DNA of 64,000 bases, taken from assembly GCA_028829895.1 (NCBI GenBank), contig CM054177.1, positions 35,613,064-35,677,063 on the forward strand, in the 5' to 3' direction. The notes beneath the pieces are model-generated. The model was not told the origin of the DNA and ran no database searches. It saw nothing but the letters and a program-made list of their open reading frames with translations. Shown in pieces: positions 27,501 to 42,500 of this stretch (position 1 is its first letter; every line of letters begins with the position of its first letter). The position numbers and the translations under genes were made by a program. This DNA is from Sinotaia quadrata (taxonomy: Eukaryota; Mollusca; Gastropoda; Architaenioglossa; Viviparidae).

Positions 27501-30500
27501 TCTGTTCCTGCTAATTCAGCAACTGCTCCCAAGTAAGATCGATTTCGTTTGTATCGCTGATGGTCATCTATTACCAAACCTAGCTGCTGCAGTGATTGAC
27601 CATTTGTATTTGGAGAATCCTGAAAATCATTAATAACAATTTAATTATAACATACACACACACACATACACACAAAAAAAAGGCCCACAAAAAACATAGG
27701 GAGTCACTACCCATAATTAGGTAGATTTGAAAATAGTTATAAAATGTATTTACAGCAAAATCATTCCAAGAGGAGAAGTTCTGCCAATAAGAAATATATG
27801 ATAAATAGGGAGATATGTTTGTCTGTTTGTATCAGTCTGCACATAATTTTATTTATGCTGGTGGATATATACAGTATTCTGCTCTAATACAGAAACAATA
27901 TTAGATATGAACATTTTTAAAAACTATTAAACTGCATGTTTCGGTGACATTATTTTGCCCTAAAACAGAAATGACTGGATGGATGTGGGTTTACTTGATA
28001 TAAATTCTCAATCTATCTCACCAAATCCTTCCATAATCTCAATTATGTCACTCTTTTGTCATGTAATTGTTACCTTTGATTACTTTAGTAAGTTAAGGGT
28101 CTATGTTTCAATTTCCTGTATATTTTTCAAAATATTAAAATAGTCATTCAGAAATCTCAAGAGCCTCTGCAATGCATTTTGCATTTCACCTCTGTCTTAT
28201 GGAGCTAACTTCATACAGGCCAAGATCAACAACAGTGGACATTGTCATTTTTCTTCTATTAAATTCACCTGAATGAAATTAGCACCTTGATGGCTGATAT
28301 TTTCACAACTGAGAGAAAATTGACAGAGATCTCACCCATCAACCAAGACTCAACTAATCCTTCCAGTTTTACAATTGCAAATAATGATTGTTTAATCACA
28401 TATATGATGTATTTTCATTTTAGCATCCAATCCCATGGAAAGCTACAATTATCACCCAATGAGCTATTCTAACCAATACCAGGGTCACTATGGGAAAATC
28501 AGGGGGAAAAAATCTAAGCCAATCTGCAATATAAAGGATGTTCTCTCATATCTCTTCTTCAATATTGCACAAGGATTATGAAATATTCCAACTGGACAAA
28601 GTATGTTGTGTGCTAGTTTATAAGTTCACAATAGGCATTACTTATAAACTGGCAGATGTCTGTCACTACAATGGTAGCCAACCCATTTAGCACCATGGTT
28701 ACTGATATAGCTCGACATTAATGTTATTTTGGTGCTTATATGTCAACTCTGTTCACTTTATTAAATATCGTGGTAGTAAAAAACTCTGGGTCATCCAAGT
28801 AAACAATAAACATGACACAACTAACAAAATAAAATGCTTAGTGTCCGCTAGCTAAAAAAGGGAAAATATGCTTTATCTTATCTAGGAGTCAGACAAAAGA
28901 CCATAAAAATTAAAAGAACTAATTAGCCATTGATCACATTACTCATAGGATTTTACTACAGGGCAAGTTCTAATTTATCTTCCCTTTTGGGGTGTGGGGC
29001 CCATGTTGTTAGGCTTAGATGCAGTATAATCTGTACACAATTCTGACAGTATAGTTATTATATAATTTTTAAAATCTTTTTAAATAAAAGAGATGATGAA
29101 ATTATTTTTCTGCAAGATTTTCACTTTATTAATATAAGCATACAAGAGTTTTGATGAGTTTTGATGTACAAGAAAAATACATGGACATTTTTCAATTAAG
29201 GAAATGACAAATGAAAAGTAAATTATCATCTGCACATTACCAGCATAAAAGCAATAAGATAATTCTAGGAAAAATAATTGAATAAATAAATAAGCAAATT
29301 TTCTATCACTTGTATACACTAATATAAATGAAAAATGATAAACAGGAATTGGGATGACTATAATATCTACAAATTGTGTCTATTACAAGACATATATCAG
29401 TTATAATTTTAGTAAGGGATAGGTTTAAGTATTTCATTAAAAAAAACAACAAAATTCTTATTTAGCCCCTCTTGCACATCATATGTTCTGATGTGATCTT
29501 AGCTTAATGACAGCAATGATTTATGTTCAACTTTAAATTCTAAAATAGCAAAATTTCTACTTGCTGACTTATTATTATTAATTTTGCCAAAACATGGAAA
29601 AAAATGTGCTGGTAATTACCTATTTATTTGGTTTTGTACATATAAATGCATAATGAGGTTTCCTCATCTCTTAAGACAATTATCTGACTTTTCTGTAAAA
29701 CCACCCTAAATGCTCTTAAATCTATAAAAATTATTTCAGTAGTGAATGCATAATAGGAAGTTAAGAAATAAAAATACAAACTTTCTTAAATTTAAAAACA
29801 GTTGGGGGGGGGGGGAAGAAGAAAAAAGACAAAGAAAAAAGAAAAGAAAATTAGAAACTTTAGTAACATGCTTTAAACAAACAAAACTATAAGAAAAACC
29901 TATACAAAAGTTAAGCACTATTAGACTATGACACATGTGCATTATACATATTCAAACAACCAGTTCAACTCTGCCTGACATTGTGAATTCAAGCACTGAT
30001 GAGAGTGGGGAGGGGGGTGTTGCCAATGTGAGAAAAAATTAATTAGTCAAAACAGTTCATAACTTCTTCCAAACAGACTGACTTGTTTGTCAACTACTTT
30101 CAGAGTCCAAAGATTTCTGCATATTAAATGTCATTACTAATACTAAACAACAATAAAGACAACAGTAAATCTTGCTTTTGTCTGTATGATCAACAATGCT
30201 TCGTGTACTTTCTAAGTAGATGAACTGGTTGATATAACATTCAGTGAAAGTTGCTATGGTTTTATTTTTCTGTTTTTAAAAAAAATTGTATTTTCAATAG
30301 CCTGTGTCTGCTTTTACTAAATATTAGTGCTTACAAATAAATGGATCTTCGAAACTTCTCAAGTCTGAAAGTTTCAATTATTTTTACAAAGCTTACACCT
30401 AGAGATTCACCATAATGATTTGTCTTGGTATTCTTCTATTACAAAATAACCATTATCGTAACCCACTTCCAGATCAGATATCCAATCCAGTTGTGGAACT

Positions 30501-33500
30501 AATACACACTGGATTGATTCCTCCAGCATATAGGAAATATGATATGAAAAAAAATTTATGATTTTCACTCTGCCCTCAGTTACAATTATGTCCTGGGGTG
30601 TCTTCCTATTAGTGCCACCACCCCTTTATTAACTTCTGATTTCTAAAGCCTCCACCCCAGAATGTAGTAACATTTATCCTATTTGATACAAGACAGAAAA
30701 ATAAGTGATTAACAATGTCATGTATATATGAGGAAATATTATTAAATTTTTTTCTCTCTCTCTCTCTAAGTGTCCTCATACTCTAAACGATTAATGAAAC
30801 AGCCAAATTAGTTTAAACAAAGAAAGGGGCCAAAATGACCATTTTGTCAACAATGTGAAACTTAAGTTGGAAATGCTAGCCTTAGGTTGTGCCGGGGAAT
30901 GGAAAGTTGTAATTAACTTTGGAGGGATGCATGCGTTTACCCCTGTGGTCAGGATGCCAAGCCTATAAATCGCGCCAGTGTACGGGAATACATGAGGGCC
31001 ACTGAGACGCTAAATTTGTCTATGAGAAAACAGGCTCTGAGTTTTGAAATGTAACTTATTTTTAAGAATCACCACTATAAAAGTTTGGTAGTTTACAGTG
31101 ATATTGTTATTGTGAAATTATTTGTTGAAATAGAATTTTGAGTTATTGGAAAGTTAAAGATTTATATTACTATAGTTAAATGTATGTGTTTTGTGTGTAC
31201 AACCCTTTCATGCTACGACTAGTGTACTCTTGCCAGGTGGCGATGAGTCGCCATAGTAACTGTAGTTTTATAAAACAAAATAAAATTAAGACTGTGCTCT
31301 GAGATTGCTCTGAGATTCGTTGTGCTCAGTTAGGTAGACAGCAGGCAAATGGATATGTCAATCAAAGGTGTCAGACGTGGAATTCGATACTTGGCACTAA
31401 ATGAAAGTGGACAGTCAGAATATTCATCAACGCATACGTGCAGTGCTGGATGAGGGTACTGTGTGCTGGAGGGGGTGTGCTCAGTGAAAATGATGTACAA
31501 GGACTTTGCGTATAAAAGGGGATGAAGGAGACAGAAACGAATGAGAAAAGACACCAGGAATGTAGTATTTGGTAGAGGGGAAAGAAGACCCTCTAAAATT
31601 TCTCCCTGTTTTTGTACCAAGGTCTCTACAGGCTGGGAGGCAATCAGCAGCTAGAGAATGCTTGGACACTGCAATAAAGTGCCAGAAGTCTACCCGAGTG
31701 TATTTTGAAGGCGCACCGTCAGGGCCGTCACAGATCAAGGTGGACCAGTCATACAGTCAGTCATCTCGGGTTCTTCAAAGACTCTGTGCAAAGACTGCAA
31801 TCGATTGACTATTTTCTAATAGAAGAAATTAATTGGACGTTTAGTGTCATGGCGCTGGGAAATATTGCAAATGGGCAGTCGCGATAATGCATGGCATATC
31901 GCAGAAAAACAGCAAGGTTGACCGTTAGTTAATTAATGTGAAGAGAAGAAATGAGAAACGTTAATGAGAAGAGAAGAGATGAGAAACGAAACGAGAAGTA
32001 ATGAAAAAGTGAGAGTTGAGAAATAGGCCTAACGAGAAGCATAACAGGAGGTGAAACAGTAGCAGCAAGGACAGCTGTACTTGGGTTCCAGGGAGCGAAC
32101 CAGTGTCGAGACGTCGACGGTGTTTTGTGTATCTTCAAACCCCCCAGCACAAAGAGAAAGTGACAATAACTATGTAAGTAGAAAAATACTAATTAGTGTA
32201 GGAATCTCAGAGCACATAAACCTAAAACTTAAAAGTACAGCTTAGGATCTTAATTAATAATTAAACCTTAAATTAAAAATAAACCTTAAATTTAAATCTA
32301 CATTTATAAGTAAAGAATCATTTTAAGATTAGTAAAAACATGCTGATGTGACTATCTTGAGAAGGACTTGCAAGTCGAATGACATTGTTTACTGTTGAAC
32401 TTTTGAATTTTGATATAAGGGCAGTGGCTCCAGAACTTATAAATAATGACTGTTATTTTATGTTGAAAAAATGCTTAGCCTATTTAGAAATAGTACTGCA
32501 TGAAAAATCTTGAATTTTATATTTCTTTTATTTTACTTCATCATTCATCATTCTGTCTTTCTTTTCTTTCCCGCTACCGGGTGTGAGTTGTGGATGGCTG
32601 ACTAACCAACGTATGAGAGGAAACCCATAGATCAATATGAATTCATACTTTAACGTTGAGGCTTTTCCTGTCTATGGTTTTGAAAGAGTGGTTGTGGTCG
32701 TTGTTACACGTTGTGTCGTCTGTGCCGTCTACACTTCACCCTTACCAGTATGCAATCACACATGCAAACATGTCGACAATACGTAACCTACATGCAGAAT
32801 AAAATTCGAGCCAAATAACCATCTTGGTATTCTGTGTGTAGATTTGTAATAGTATTTATGCAAGTCCTACATGGCATTGACTAGCCACCACCCTCCTTTC
32901 ATCGGAGAGAAGGTGGGCTGGTGACAAATAATTTAATTAACATCAACATAAATAAACATTTCATACATTCCAAACAGATCACATTATTATATGATGGGGA
33001 ATTTTCCCATATATTTTATATAAATTTTCATGTTGCAATTTAATGAACGCTATTTGTAATTTGAATGACGTATGTGCATTAAAACATGCTTGTTTCAGCA
33101 GTGAGGTCCTGAACGAATGAGTCGTGCATGGTGGCAGATTTACTGACCGATCTTTAGTACTTGCGTCAGATAGATGGGAGAGTGTTTGTTGTTTATGTGC
33201 ATGATCATTGGCTGATAAGCGTAGCAAGAGATTAATTTGCAGCGTCTGTTTTGGGGTATACAATGGGAAGCGTTGTTCTGGATCAGCGTGTGTGGTCGGG
33301 AATTGTTACAAAAGACATAATAGTATTAGCTGTAAGTAATTGGCCAGATCGAAGGTGTGTCTAACAGACAGAGGTGTGATTTCAAGGGTAATAAAAAGTG
33401 ATAGAAAATTTTATTCGTTACTCTGTCTTCAATCGTCTCTTTGGGCGAATTTTTCAAAACTGAGTCCCTCCCTACATTGGGTTGTACATGGAGCAGTAAA

Positions 33501-36500
33501 ACCCTGGCTGGATAAGGTAAAAGTGTATTTGTATTGTGTGAATGGTTAGGTTTTATTATGATGTTATATACTATGTTTTATTTTGAACATGTTAACATTT
33601 CTTTCTTCAGAGGCCTATGCCAAACTTAGTATTTGTTAATAGAGCAATTGACTGGATACTTTGACTCTGCAATTGCTTGTGTTACAGGGATTTTGTCATC
33701 CAATTTCTGGCTTTTGTTTTGTTTTTGTTCCTGGCTTTGATTTGATTCCAACGTGAGATTTGAAATCTATTTTTGATGTGATGTCATGTACTATGAGTCT
33801 ACCAGAGTGTGTACATCACTCCAGTGCATCGAGATAAGTTGTGATCGCAAAAGTGACTATAGTATGGCTAGAACTGAATTGTGGCAGTAGGATGAAAACT
33901 GTAACTTATTTTTCTAAATCTTGTTAACTTTTTGTTTATTAAATTTCTTGTTATTATATTTTAAACATAATTTCTATCGTTTGTTATCATAGTCTGAAGT
34001 GATAATCTAATGATTACACCTTGTTCTCTGTTTGTCAAATTATAATCGTCATATATCTATTTATAAACATTGATTCTCAGCAAAAATTGAGTGGGGGGCC
34101 GGAGCCAACTTGGCAGCATACTAGTATATCAGCGTAACAGTTGCAGATATACATATATAACCAGTGACCCATACTCTGCATCGGCACTTGTAGATGTCTT
34201 GTATCATAACTAATTACTCCTACTTGATATACAGTCGAACCCACTTATCTTGGCATCGGTTTCCTGCCAACCCTAGTAAGTCGACATTTTTTAAGTGGAA
34301 CTGCCAAATTCCCTCTTTGTCTTAGCATTTTCTCATCAGTTATGTCGATTCTTTTATATCACCAAACCCTACTATCTTGGGCACAAAAGAGGGCCAAAAT
34401 TGCAACTTAAATCGGTTACCTCAACCCTTGTGATGACTTATCGCTAGCTTTTGAAAATGTTAGTTACCGATGCCTCTTCGCCATCTTGCTAACAATAAAA
34501 TAGTCATGGCTGTTAACAAACTGCAGCTTAAACTTAGAAGGGCATTGTTTCCTCATTGGGTGCGATGTTTGCCACAGGCAAAATAGGCACACTGTTGCCC
34601 TTCAACTGGCTCACACCTCTTTTATGTTAGTTAGCCCACTTTTGAAGTGACCGTTTGTACGATACATGTACTACTTTTCAGAAGCAGCTTCGCCCCCAGC
34701 TTCCCCCCCAGCCCATTGGAGAGCGTTTGAGGATAATAAGTGCGACCTGTTTCACCCCCTTCCTCCTACCCTCCACCTTAAAAGCAAACCAAGACCGAGA
34801 ACGTCAAGAAGATGAAAGTCTATTGCGGCTTCTGGAGTGAGTGTGAGCGAAACACCACACACACACACACACAAAATGACTCGCGACTTTAATTTTGATA
34901 CTTGGTTAGCCTTTTGTAAAAATGAACTACATGTACACCCCACAGGTTTTATTGATTTTGTGAGCAATCTTTGTTTTTGCAATGTTGGAGAATACATGTA
35001 CAGTACTTAAGTGTATAATGAAAGGTTTGTATTGAGTATCGACGGTGGGCCAAATTCCCAATTGTCGTAACATTTTCTCATCAGTTATGTCGCCAAACAC
35101 TAATACAATGTCTGTCAGTTTCTTTCTTTCTTTGTACTGTACATGTATCTCGAGCACAAAAGAGGGACCAAATCACCACTTAACATCAGTTATCTTGATC
35201 CCCATGACTAATCATCGCCGGCTTTTGAAAATGTTAGTTATCGATGTCCTCCAACTGGCTCACATCTCTTATTTTAATTAGCCTGCTTTTGAAGTAACCG
35301 TGCATACGATACTTTTCAGAGCTGTGTCAGAGCGAAATGACTCATGAATTTAATTTTGACACTAGTTAGCTTTTTGTAAAAACGAACTACAGTGTATATA
35401 CCCCGCAGATTTTTTGTGATTTTGTGAGCAATCTTTGTGTTTGCAATGTTGGAGAATATAATGAAAGGTTTGTACATTTTATTGTATACATGTACTGGTA
35501 AATCTCTGCTGTTAGTTGGTGCACATATGCCTTTTGTTAGCAAACAATGTAGAGTGTATGTATACTTTTACAGCCTGCCGATCACGTCATGAAATAAATA
35601 GCGGCAACGCTGTTTTGTAAAAAATCAAAAACGTTCATGTACATTCTCATTTATTAATGCACATCATGTACATAAAGAAATTTCAAGCACGTTACATGTA
35701 ATATTGAAGCATTTGTTTTTGAGTAGACTGTTCAAGGCAAACAGCAACAAAGCATTTTAGACTATGTAAAGAAACCATATTAACTGCGTGTACATAAACT
35801 TTTTGTTGTTAGCAAACATGTACATGCATGTACATTTTTATAGCATGCCAATCGCATCATCAAACAAATCGCGGCAACGCTGTTGTGTAAAAAAAAAATC
35901 ACCAAACACGTGCATGTACATTCTCATTCATTAACGCACATCATGTACATAAAGAAATTTCAAGCGCACGTTAAAGTACTGTAATATATTGCCGCCATAT
36001 TGGTTTTTGGTAATCTTGATCATCAGTTATCTCGACACTTTTTGGCATACCCCTAGGCCGTCAACATATCTAGGTTCAACTGTAATTCATTATTACAAAG
36101 TCACCCCAGGGTACAGTGGCTACACAAATAAATAACACATATTATAGTGATATAATAATAATAACATATGTTATAATGATTGTATAAGTTCCTAATCATT
36201 AAACAAAACAAACTTTTAATTATGTTGTGGCTTATTCACATAAATCATTTCATTAATTCATTCATAAATGGATAAAATAGAGAATGAAAAACAGTCGCAC
36301 TAAGAATGTCAATGAGCCACGGCTGCTATGTCTAGCTATAATTAATAATGTTCAATCAAATGTTCCTTTAATGTGCAAATATCAGTCCTAACATTCTAAA
36401 TTAAATAATTACTGACAATAGTTAATTAATAACAGATTTAGAGTTGGAAATCTGGGCAAAAGTCAAGCAAAAGAATAATACTAATCACTTTCCTTTCGAA

Positions 36501-39500
36501 ACTCAAGATTAACTCCCACCCAGTTGAGGAATGGGTGAAGAAAAAAGAGGTGTCCACACTTGTATAGCCATTACCAGTCTCTCAGAGTAAGCCTTGTCCT
36601 TTTCAAATGACCCACATTTTTAGATGTACCGTACTAGCACTTAGTTTCAAAATGCTCAAAGAAAGTGATTTAAACATTTCAGCATAATGACTGAAAAGAG
36701 ACAGATTTACTGACACTTACAATTCAATAAACTCAATACTACAGTATAAACAGCATGACTATCAACTTTACGTGTAAACTGAAACTACATAAACTCTGGA
36801 GAAGAAAAACTGGATAGTCAACACTGCCGCTCCATAAACTGCAGTCAACAAACTAAACCAATATACCAGCCTAAAGACATTTTCAAAATGCAATTCATAA
36901 ATATTTTATTGCAACCACAAGTTACCATTTTAATATTAAACAAATTCAAATTTAATTTGTGAGTTAAAAAAAAAATACACATGCTATTGGAGACAAGTAC
37001 AAAACTTTCAATTCACCCAATAATATTCAATCAACAATGATTCTGAAACAAACATCATAGGAAAATTAAAAACAAGTAAAGTAAACTAAACTAGGGAAGA
37101 CAAAACAGTATCCACTACTTCAATCTTCCATTGATTCTCAACCAACATTAACTCTTAAAACTCTGAAACAAGTATTGCAGCAAACACACTGAATATCTTT
37201 AAAACAAGTAAGTTCAGAGAAGTTTTTAAAAAATTCCTGCAACATTCATTCAGAGACATCACTAAATTTCTATTTTAAACATTGCAAAAAGAATTGTGCA
37301 ACATTCATATTATATAATATACTTTGCATGAGCTAAGATAAAAAATTAACTTATGAAAAACAAAGTCAAAATCACATTCATACCATAACTGTTACGTTTT
37401 CATTGAAACAGTTTCTTTGGGGAACAGTCTACTCTCATGGAGTACTGAACTGATTCAAAAATTTTCTGAATGATCAAGGAATAATTAATGGGCTCAGCCA
37501 GGGCACCATCTCAAAAGTTAACCATTACACCAGACAACAAGCCTATTACCCAACTCTCACACCTTCAGTCATACTCCCCATCCCAACAATTCTTTCATTA
37601 ATTCACTAGTTAGTAAGACCCTACTTCAATTTGCTTTACATAAAAATTACTCTCATTTGACAATAGCCACAGTAACATGCATAAGTGCTAATCTTTTCGG
37701 TCTCTGATCCTCATAATGTCGATTTTCAACCTGTAGCAATCGAAATGCAAATCACATAAATAATGATTAATTATTATATTTTTATTTATTAATTTGCAAT
37801 ATAATTAATGTAATCTGTTGAATCCAATCTTGAATACTATTTTTCTGACTCGTTTTTGTTGAGATAGGGTACAAAAAACATGCTAACATAATTGTTTTGG
37901 TGAGAGTTTGGACAGTCCAGCCTGGCCATGTTTTCAAAGCTACACCATCAACTCTATGTATCATGGTGGTCAGATGTAAATTCTATAGGCACTCAAGACA
38001 AGCCTCAGAAGTGCAATTTGTCTGCAGCTGTTTTTCAGCCATCTCTACACCTGTTCAAACTTAGGTTTTCTCTCATTAACTAACCGAAAGCAAAGAAAGG
38101 TTGGTCCTGTGTTAATATTTTAAATTCTTAGTTAAATTTTTGCATATTTTGTACTTAGAAAATTACAGAGTTGAATTTTTTTTTACCCAGAGACTCATAG
38201 TTGAACTTTTATAATTAAAATTATTTAGTTGTTTTCATACTTAGAAAGCTGTAGCTTCACATGCAGGATATTCTTAATTGTATTCTCTTTATTCATTTTA
38301 GGAAAATTCATTGATTGTATTTTACATATTCTATGTGTCCGAACAATGTATTGGTCAAGAGTTCACAGGTACAAAATCTGTGTGAATATATCGGGGGGGG
38401 GGGGGGGGGGGGGGGAGAGAGATCTAATCAACTGCCTATATGGAATGATTCACACCTGCATCTTGGTCTCTCTTCAGTGCTTTGAAAGCCTTCCCTTTTT
38501 TGCTCCACTTCTTCCTGTTCAGTTCTGTGGCATTTCAGCGTCACATCTTTGACACTTCATTCTTTTTTCCATTTCAAATATTTCTTAAACTGTCACCACA
38601 TCTTCCTATTGCTGTGGCACTACACTTGTGACTCCTCTCTGCTAGTCTGCATAGCATTTTTTCATTAATGATTTAGTAGCTAAATTTGGTTATATGAATA
38701 GCACACTTCTTATTTAGGACTGCCTCTGTGACTACCACATGACTACGTTTTAGTTAATCTTGTAATCAGAATGATTTCTATCATGTATCAGCCTTTTCTT
38801 GTTTAACTTTTTTTTGTCATCTTAAATAAATTTTGTTTTATTGTATTGCACTTCTGCTTCTATATTTAAAACAAAGAAGTCGACATATGTGCTGGTGGTT
38901 GGGGTGTTTAAATTAATTATCTTTAAAATGTCAGACAAATAGCATATCTTGGGAAGTGTCACTCCAAGCTAAGAGTGAGGGCCAGAATCCCTGTGATTGA
39001 GTGGTGAACAAGAGCACAAATCAGTATATGGATTCTGAACTGATAACACTTAGAGATAAAGGTGGACATTTAATAATGGCTAATGTCTCTGAGGCCTGAC
39101 CGAGTTTCTATCTGCAATTACGAAGACCTGTATACTGCCCTTCACACAACCATACTTCCAGGCAAACATCTATAACCTGCACTCTACTATAACTACATGA
39201 ATAATAAATTTAACAAAATGGAATAAAATATACATGCTAAAATACTCTTGGTAGCTGAATTCTAAGTAAAATTGCAAATAAAAACTAATCCTAAAACCCT
39301 TTGATTTTCATTATCACCATCCTGTCAGAACTATTTCTTCATTCTAAACTGTCTCCTTTTATGCATGAATCCATATGTAAAACCTAAATTAAAAACAACA
39401 AAAAGTTCCAAATCCAGTTAACATATCACAGATTAAGATTTATTAATTTTTTACAGTAGATATTCCTTGACTTTCCCTTACTGGCTTACTGTGTGTGTGT

Positions 39501-42500
39501 ATGGTGGGTGGGGAGTGGAGGAAGTGTAGAAAAAATATTTTTTTCATTTGAATCTGCTTAACTGTAAAGACTACTTAACAATAAAACCAAATGAGTATAT
39601 GACTAGCTGCCAGAAAACTGGCTTATAACATAGACAAGGAGATCTTAAAATGAAATTGGTAGAGAACTAGAATTTTTTTTTGTTTTTGTATATTACCCAG
39701 CACAGACTACACTTCTGTGAAATTTAAAGATATATTTTGCCGTTTATGAGATATGTGACTTTGAAAACAAAAATGTTTAAATTATCAAATATCACGAATT
39801 ACACCATTGACACCCAAGCTGCTAATCCACTATGGACAGTTTCAACAAAACTATATGTGATGAAAGAATGACTCAGCAAGATGCCTGGCTTTAATTAAAA
39901 AAAATTTGTAGAAGCTGTAATTTTTATGTTTACTTTGTATTTAAATAATGCCTGACATATGACAAACTATAAAGATTAAAAAGGTTTTGGTGACTCAGTT
40001 TTAGGAATCATACATGGATTAAACATACCAGTCAACATAGCAAAACCACTGAAGAGTACCCTACCTGTTGATTTCTTTAACTTGTTTTTATTTTTCAACA
40101 ATCTAAGACAGAAAACACAAACATTGTTGAAAATCAGGATTACGCCAAATATATTACCAAGCCAAAACAGGTTGCTATTAACAACAGTAACAAAATTTAT
40201 TCCACCAAAGGAAAAATATTAAAATACACCAGGAAAATCATTTTATTATTTGAAGATAACAAGTATTCACCCCCACCCCCAATTAAAAAAATGTCACAAA
40301 CCAAACTTGCACATTAGATCGAACATATTTGTAATGAAATGATAAAAATACAGCAAGTATACAGATACAACAGCAATTACATAATGTCTTATTTATTTAT
40401 TTGTTGAAACTGATGAGGTAAGTGAGATGGAGGTTGCAGTATCACTATATACAGTCATTATCACAAATCAAGTGCAGATGTAAGCTCAAACAAAATGTTC
40501 ATCTGCCACACAAAATATGTTAATGCTTTATAAGACAAAGAAAAAAAATACAGTTAAATTAGTATGAAATGGTCATAAAATGTTCAGCTTAATCTAAGGT
40601 ATAGTATTTGCATGTATTAGTAGAAGCATCTTTGTTCACACAAGGTGTAACTTGTCTCAAGATGAATGAAAAGGGTTCCCATGAGAAATCAATCTGTGTG
40701 ATGGCCAAAAGAAATTAAAGTAGGGCTTCATAAATCTAACACCAACCCATTTCTAATTACTCACCAGTTTCAACAACCTCACCCACAAACTCTTGTCCTG
40801 ACTCCTTAATGACATAACATCATCCCCTCTGTGGTACAACCTGCTATGTTTTGTCGGACATCAGGTCATGAAAAAGATTTCACCATACCTTTCAACACAT
40901 TTCATCCAAATCTCCCAAAATCTAGTCTGACCACCATGTGCAGTCTGTCATGTGTCTTGCCAAAAGTGGTAAAAAGGTAGAAATCACAATTTCTTTTTTC
41001 TAAAATTCCAATATATTTGCAAATCTATTGTACATCAGAAATGACATAAAATATGCCAAAGAAATTCAAATGCATTTTTATGTACATTAAAAGCTTTTAC
41101 TATATTTTTAAAACATTCAGTATTTGCAAAGGCTAGAAGGGAAAGGAACTATATCAATGCCTATTTCTGGTGAATATTTGTTTTCGAAACAAAGGACTGT
41201 AAAATTCTGATGGTCACATTACACCATGACTGACATTCAACAGAGCAAACTTTACCAACTGATTACGCTAAAATTCAATATTTTTTAAACATCCTGACAC
41301 TTCCAGCACAAAGTTAAATAAATGTTCTAAAGATGCATCAACTACTGAAGCGACTGGGATTAAAGTCATAAGAGTAATCACATGCCCAGGTTATGGATGT
41401 CCTGTTTTTGGTGGCCCAGTTTTGATAACATTTCAGACATTTATCGTAAATATTTTGTAAACTGTCAATATTATTTGCTTCAAATTATGCACACTATATA
41501 TGTTCTATATATATAGTAGTACATACACACGCATGCATGCACGCACACACACACAGACACACACACACACACTTTGCAAATAATCATTCAGTTTTTACTT
41601 TCATCTAAAGAACACAATTTTCAGTTGCTCCACCTTTTAGCAGCTAGTCATATAGAAAGAAATACAATATTCTGCTAAAAATCAATAAAAAAAAAACACC
41701 ACATATATTGAATACACAACTGCACATAAATTAAAAGTTTATAAAATAATCATAAACATATTATCAGTAAACAATAGTATGAAACAGATATAAAATGGTC
41801 AACTTTTTAGTATTACAAAGCATTATTTATTTATTTACAAAAAAGCCCAAACCAATATTTGAAAAACTGATGCATGCAATTTGTTATGTGCACTATTTCA
41901 TCTTCATATAATGAAAAAAGTTTTATCAGTATCAACATAATTTATCAACTTCTCAGTTTCACATATTATATTGTAAATAACATGTTATGGTTTTAAGAGT
42001 GCAAATGTATGAGACTAAAACATCTGTAGCAGATAAAATAGTGGTTCTCTCAGTAAAGCTTTGTATTTCAATGCTCAAAAGTTCTCTTAACTTTCCAAAA
42101 TGAAAAGAACACTTCTCTATTTATCTATCCATATACCTTTCCCTATGATACAGATAATTTGTGTATTTAGATAATTTAACTAAAATCAAAGTTACACAAG
42201 CCAAACTTATGTGGTCAAAAGAAAAAGTACTATATAATTTCATAATGCTGGCCAAACACAATAATTTTAAATGAACTAGAAGGAAAGGTTAGAACTCTCT
42301 TTTGTAAGACATGAAAGGGCTGGCAGGGAAGAGAAACTTACAATCCTGTTATAATCTTCCTGAGTTATGATTTTGTATTGCAGAAACAAGTCATGCAAAA
42401 ACAACTATCTAATTAGTAACGATTTGGATGGCATGCTCCATGACTGATGTAAAAAGTTATGGTTAAGTATAGAGAAGATTACGTACATCTGAGGAGGGGC

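Larger units (their letters stand above)
30716..32926 (+). mobile_element. Solo LTR of an LTR retrotransposon, copy 1 (2.2 kb)
   Basis: Colinear with the element at 45822-48309 along its length. It begins TGTCATG and ends GGTGACA (TG...CA), flanked by AACAA and AATAA, probably a decayed 5-bp target duplication. A strong TATA box (31511-31518) and AATAAA signals (31673-31678, 32798-32803) lie inside, as expected of a long terminal repeat. No internal domain or second LTR adjoins it, so it is a solo LTR left by recombination. The superfamily cannot be told without the internal region. Confidence 0.75.

Noticed and set aside
31569..31887. Overlapping open frames in solo LTR copy 1
   Set aside because: They are not open in the colinear part of copy 2. 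LTR sequence rather than genes.
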